From positions 2,852,001 to 2,916,000 of the forward strand of contig NZ_CP030850.1 of the NCBI RefSeq assembly GCF_003325355.1: DNA of 64,000 nt, given 5' to 3'. Shown in pieces: positions 61,078 through 64,000 of this stretch. The DNA comes from Runella rosea. Its GTDB lineage: Bacteria; Bacteroidota; Bacteroidia; Cytophagales; Spirosomataceae. Each line of letters begins with the position of its first letter. The stretch's first letter is position 1. The position numbers were made by a program, and so were the translations under genes. The notes under the pieces are model-generated. The model made no database searches. It saw only the letters and a list, made by a program, of their open reading frames with translations, and had not been told where the DNA came from.

Positions 61078-61121
61078 CTCAGCATACTACCAATTGTACA
61101 TTTTAACTATTTTTTTTTCTT

Positions 61122-62810
61122 CTACCACGGTTTGCCCGTTCCCTGAATAACCCACGGTTTAGACCATTGGCTGTTTTTGCCTCTTAAACCCGAATGTTTT
61201 GTTGTTTCAAGCTTATTGATGGCATCATCAGCGTTGGTACGGTTGAAGTTTACTTCATTGTCGCCATAGTTGAAACGGACGGGCAATACTGGTTCAGCCG
61301 ACGCCTGACCCGCTTTCAATGCTGGAAGGCCCGTTCTGCGATAATCAAACCATGCTTCGGTGGCAGCGGTCCAGCTCGCAATCCATTTTTGCTCCATGAT
61401 GCGCTCCAATGTGTTGTTGTAAGCTACGCCTGGCTTGGCAATATAAGCATCGTATTGTGAGCCTACGCCCCAGGTTTCGAGGGAGTTTTTCACCCCTGCG
61501 TTGTAGTGCGTGGCGGCGGTTCCTACGGCCCAGCCTTTTTGAGCGGCTTCGGCCAAGATGAAGGCCGTCTCAGCCGATGAAGCCAAACGCGCTTTCAACA
61601 ATCCGCCGCTGCTTCCGCGATAAGCATCCGCCAACTGAGAAACGTGTTGATTTTGGACCGTTTGACCGGGCGTTGGGTTATTGTTATAATAATCAGGTTG
61701 TCTCAAGCCCGGTGGCACGCCTACGTATTCGTTGGTATCCAAGGTTCCAGTGTATAACTTAGGATTGTAATGACGGGTAAACTTAACACCTTTTTTTACT
61801 TCTGCATTAAATACAACATCCGTTAAATAACGAGTTCCTTGCATAATCACGCCGTCTTTTCTGATAAACTCATCAACGGGAGTAGCAAGGGTTGGGTCGG
61901 CTACCCAACGTACATATACTGGTGCAAACCATACTTTGAGGCGAGGGTCGCTGTTGGTCATCAAGCTGTTAAGCAAGGTTTGAGCGGGTTTTTTACGTCT
62001 GAAGTTAGATTGCTCCTGGTCGAAAGCCACCGCACCTGGCCATGAATTACCAGCAGTAGCGCCAATGTAGTTCATTACAGCATCCTCAGCGGGTGTTTTC
62101 ATATAAACTCCCGACGCGTAGATAGCCTCAATACCCGCTTTGGCTTCTGCTGGCATTTTTTCAGAAACCCTCATGTAATAACGCAACAAAAGTGTGTTGG
62201 CAAATTTCTGCCATGACGTAGGATTACCCGCGTAGAAAATATCGTATCCTGCGGTATAACCAGTGGCATCTTTGGTCGCAAAAAGCGCCGAAGCAGCTTT
62301 CAAATCAGCGATGATTCCTTTGTAAATCACCTCTTGGCTATCAAATCCAGGCTTCAAAAACTCATTCGACTGGTCACCTTTTACCGCAGAGGTATAAGGT
62401 GCATCTCCCCATAAATCAGTAATTACGCCAAAGATGAATGAACGCATCGTCAAGGCCACGCCTTGGTGGAATTTGTAATTGAGTTCTACTGAACGCTTGT
62501 ACAAAAATTCGTTGTTACGCAACATATTGTACCAGCCACTCCAGTCTTGCGGGCCCCAATCGTAGTGGTTAATTCCGCTAAACCAACCATCGTGTTGGAT
62601 ATGTTGCGCTACCCCAGCCACATCACCGTAGCCAAGCTCCAGATAGCCCCGGGCAGCGTTGTTCATTACTTCTGGCATCATTAAGTTGGGATTGGCGGTA
62701 GCTGGGTCAATCCCGTTGGGGTTCTCGTTGATTTCAGACAGGCGGTCGCTGCAAGAAGCTACCAGCATGACTGCGAGAACCAAAACCGATTTTGATATTT
62801 TCTTTAACAT
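61122..62810 (-). CDS. SusD/RagB-like outer-membrane lipoprotein (pair 2)
   Basis: A 562-residue lipoprotein with lipobox MLVASC (Cys about residue 20). It is a close relative of the SusD at 55708-57348: S-E-I-N-E-N-P-N-G-I-D-P start, H-D-G-W-F-S-G-I-N-H-Y-D-W-G-P centre, IASWTAATEAWFDYRRTGLP and the same W-S-K-P-W-V-I-Q-G-T-G-K-P-W end. It follows its SusC partner by 29 bp. Tandem SusC/SusD pairs of the same subfamily suggest duplication and possible use of two related ligands. Confidence 0.93.
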   Translation of the reverse strand: MLKKISKSVLVLAVMLVASCSDRLSEINENPNGIDPATANPNLMMPEVMNNAARGYLELGYGDVAGVAQHIQHDGWFSGINHYDWGPQDWSGWYNMLRNNEFLYKRSVELNYKFHQGVALTMRSFIFGVITDLWGDAPYTSAVKGDQSNEFLKPGFDSQEVIYKGIIADLKAASALFATKDATGYTAGYDIFYAGNPTSWQKFANTLLLRYYMRVSEKMPAEAKAGIEAIYASGVYMKTPAEDAVMNYIGATAGNSWPGAVAFDQEQSNFRRKKPAQTLLNSLMTNSDPRLKVWFAPVYVRWVADPTLATPVDEFIRKDGVIMQGTRYLTDVVFNAEVKKGVKFTRHYNPKLYTGTLDTNEYVGVPPGLRQPDYYNNNPTPGQTVQNQHVSQLADAYRGSSGGLLKARLASSAETAFILAEAAQKGWAVGTAATHYNAGVKNSLETWGVGSQYDAYIAKPGVAYNNTLERIMEQKWIASWTAATEAWFDYRRTGLPALKAGQASAEPVLPVRFNYGDNEVNFNRTNADDAINKLETTKHSGLRGKNSQWSKPWVIQGTGKPW

Positions 62811-62839
62811 GTTGATCGTAGTGATTTAAATGTTATTGG

Positions 62840-64000
62840 TTACAAATTGAAGTTTAATTTAAATCCGACCGGAATGGTCCAAGGCATCACGTTTTGCAAT
62901 TCGATTCCCTGACGGAAGCGACCGCCATCGGCTTGGAACGCTCTTTCGGGGTCAATTCCGATTTTAGAAGCCGTCCACACCATGATGTTTCTGGTGAATA
63001 CCGAGATGCTGGCGTTACGGAAAGCACCGATGTTTGGAATATTGTATGATAACGACAATTCTCTCAGCTTGATGAACGAAGCATCAAACGTGATTTGCTT
63101 GTTAAAGCTCCAAGGGTAAGTATCCGTGATGGGATAAATGTTGGTACCTGCACCGCCCAAATGCTCTTTGTAAGTGCCATCAGACTGAAGAATTACGCCC
63201 GGAATAAATCCGCCATCGCCATCAGCACCCATACCGCCCGTTGCTTTGGTGTGACCACCCACACGTGGGAAGTTACCGTTTTCAGGAATGATGTATTTCT
63301 CAGGATCTGATTTCAAAAGGGCCACTAATTCTGCCTCTGAGTACAACCCACCTGGAATCAACTGATTCAATTGGCGCTGTGATTTCCAGTCAGACTCTCC
63401 GTAGCGATAAGTATACGATTGGAAGTTACCGCCGATACGGGTATCAAAGCTAGCCGCCAACGAGAAACGCTTGTATGAAAGCGTTGCTTGCATACCCATG
63501 ATAAAACGTGGGTTGAAATTACCTACTTTTTCGCGGGCAGTACGGTCGTTTACCGCAATCCACTCGCCATTGTTATTCAAAATTGGCCAACGGTAATAAG
63601 GAGAAGAAGCATCTTTGACGGTAGCATAGCCACGGCTGTAGATATTACCGATTTCTTCACCTACAAAAGTAAACGCCCCGCCGTTGTTGTCATCCCAAAG
63701 TTGATAAAAATCCATTCCTTCGGTCAGCTCTTTGATGACGGTACGGTTGCGAGTAAAATTCACGTTAAGGTCCAGGTTCCAACCGTTCTTGTCACGAATC
63801 GGGCTACCTCCCAAGTTGATTTCCCAACCTTTGCTGGCCAATAAACCTGCGTTGATTAGCTTGCTACCAAAACCCGAAGAAGATGGTGTAGTGATACCCA
63901 AAATCTGGTTTTTATTCTCTACGTAGTAGTAAGTACCTTCAAAACGCAGACGGTTTTCGAAGAAACCTAAGTCAACTCCAAATTCGGAGGAAGTGGCGAT
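62840..64000 (-). CDS. SusC/RagA-like TonB-dependent receptor, C-terminal part (pair 2, cut by window end)
   Basis: The frame is open to the window end, so the 5' part lies outside. The visible 386 residues are the C-terminal half of a SusC-type barrel: RLRFEGTYYYVENKNQIL, GWEINLGGSPIRDKNGWNLD, FTFVGEEIGNIYSRGYAT, NPRFIMGMQATLSYKRFSL and the closing KFSLSYNIP... to a terminal N-F-N-L with an aromatic-like end. The strands match the same region of pair 1 closely (for example GNFNPRFIMGMQ against GNFNPKFIMGLQ). It forms an operon with the SusD at 61122-62810. Confidence 0.92.
   Translation of the reverse strand: MATSSEFGVDLGFFENRLRFEGTYYYVENKNQILGITTPSSSGFGSKLINAGLLASKGWEINLGGSPIRDKNGWNLDLNVNFTRNRTVIKELTEGMDFYQLWDDNNGGAFTFVGEEIGNIYSRGYATVKDASSPYYRWPILNNNGEWIAVNDRTAREKVGNFNPRFIMGMQATLSYKRFSLAASFDTRIGGNFQSYTYRYGESDWKSQRQLNQLIPGGLYSEAELVALLKSDPEKYIIPENGNFPRVGGHTKATGGMGADGDGGFIPGVILQSDGTYKEHLGGAGTNIYPITDTYPWSFNKQITFDASFIKLRELSLSYNIPNIGAFRNASISVFTRNIMVWTASKIGIDPERAFQADGGRFRQGIELQNVMPWTIPVGFKLNFNL

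Overview
The window looks like chromosomal DNA of a Bacteroidota bacterium, most likely order Cytophagales (Spirosomataceae, Runella-like). The reasons are two SusC/SusD-type outer-membrane pairs, a giant surface protein with a type IX secretion (T9SS) C-terminal sorting domain, TAnnTTTG-type promoter boxes, many Tat-exported or lipoprotein gene products, LytTR signalling and DUF418 proteins. The genus is an inference. No rRNA, tRNA, CRISPR array, complete insertion sequence or phage gene was seen.

Layout. 1-9.0 kb (minus strand): the N-terminus of a Tat-exported protein, a WG-repeat lipoprotein, a secreted serine hydrolase fused to TPRs and a SnoaL-like tail, a Tat-exported intradiol dioxygenase, a reprolysin-like metalloprotease and two tandem DUF418 membrane proteins. 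Two gene remnants (2535-2730 and 3697-3787) lie between them. 9.5-13.5 kb (plus strand): a ricin-like lectin, a collagen-like lipoprotein and a histidine kinase/LytTR pair. 13.6-20.2 kb (minus): two SnoaL-like lipoproteins, a second intradiol dioxygenase, a TonB-dependent receptor, a secreted two-repeat protein and a membrane protein. 20.3-34.4 kb (minus): the 1950-residue T9SS protein, then a cassette of AraC-TPR regulator, HlyD-family adaptor, ABC exporter with a C39-like domain lacking its Cys, and a second AraC-TPR regulator. 34.5-45 kb: a beta-propeller/DUF1080 hydrolase, an M28 peptidase, small envelope proteins, a DUF5009 acyltransferase, an enolase-superfamily enzyme and a cytochrome c/beta-propeller protein. 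45-52 kb: an orphan immunity-like gene among related hairpins, a DEAD-box helicase, a purple-acid-phosphatase-like enzyme and two glycerophosphodiesterases, one fused to an esterase. 53-64 kb: a PhoPQ-related alpha/beta hydrolase, a ceramidase-like enzyme and two SusC/SusD pairs, the second cut by the window end.

The main observation is a non-coding repeat, consensus AACTTAGTNTATTGTTCCA. It occurs two to four times at each of four intergenic sites (9.16, 18.7, 26.55 and 32.5 kb), usually every 21 bp. Each array lies about 80-375 bp upstream of a minus-strand gene: a DUF418 protein, the secreted two-repeat protein, the giant T9SS protein and the ABC exporter. Two arrays lie next to the two AraC-TPR regulators. 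Direct repeats in 21-bp phase are the classic layout of AraC-type operators, so this may be a local regulon joining a surface adhesin, an exporter and envelope proteins. The link to these regulators is inference.

A second theme is a possible lipid-scavenging block (47-64 kb) in which SusC/SusD porters sit with phosphodiesterases, a phosphatase and a ceramidase-like enzyme rather than with glycoside hydrolases.
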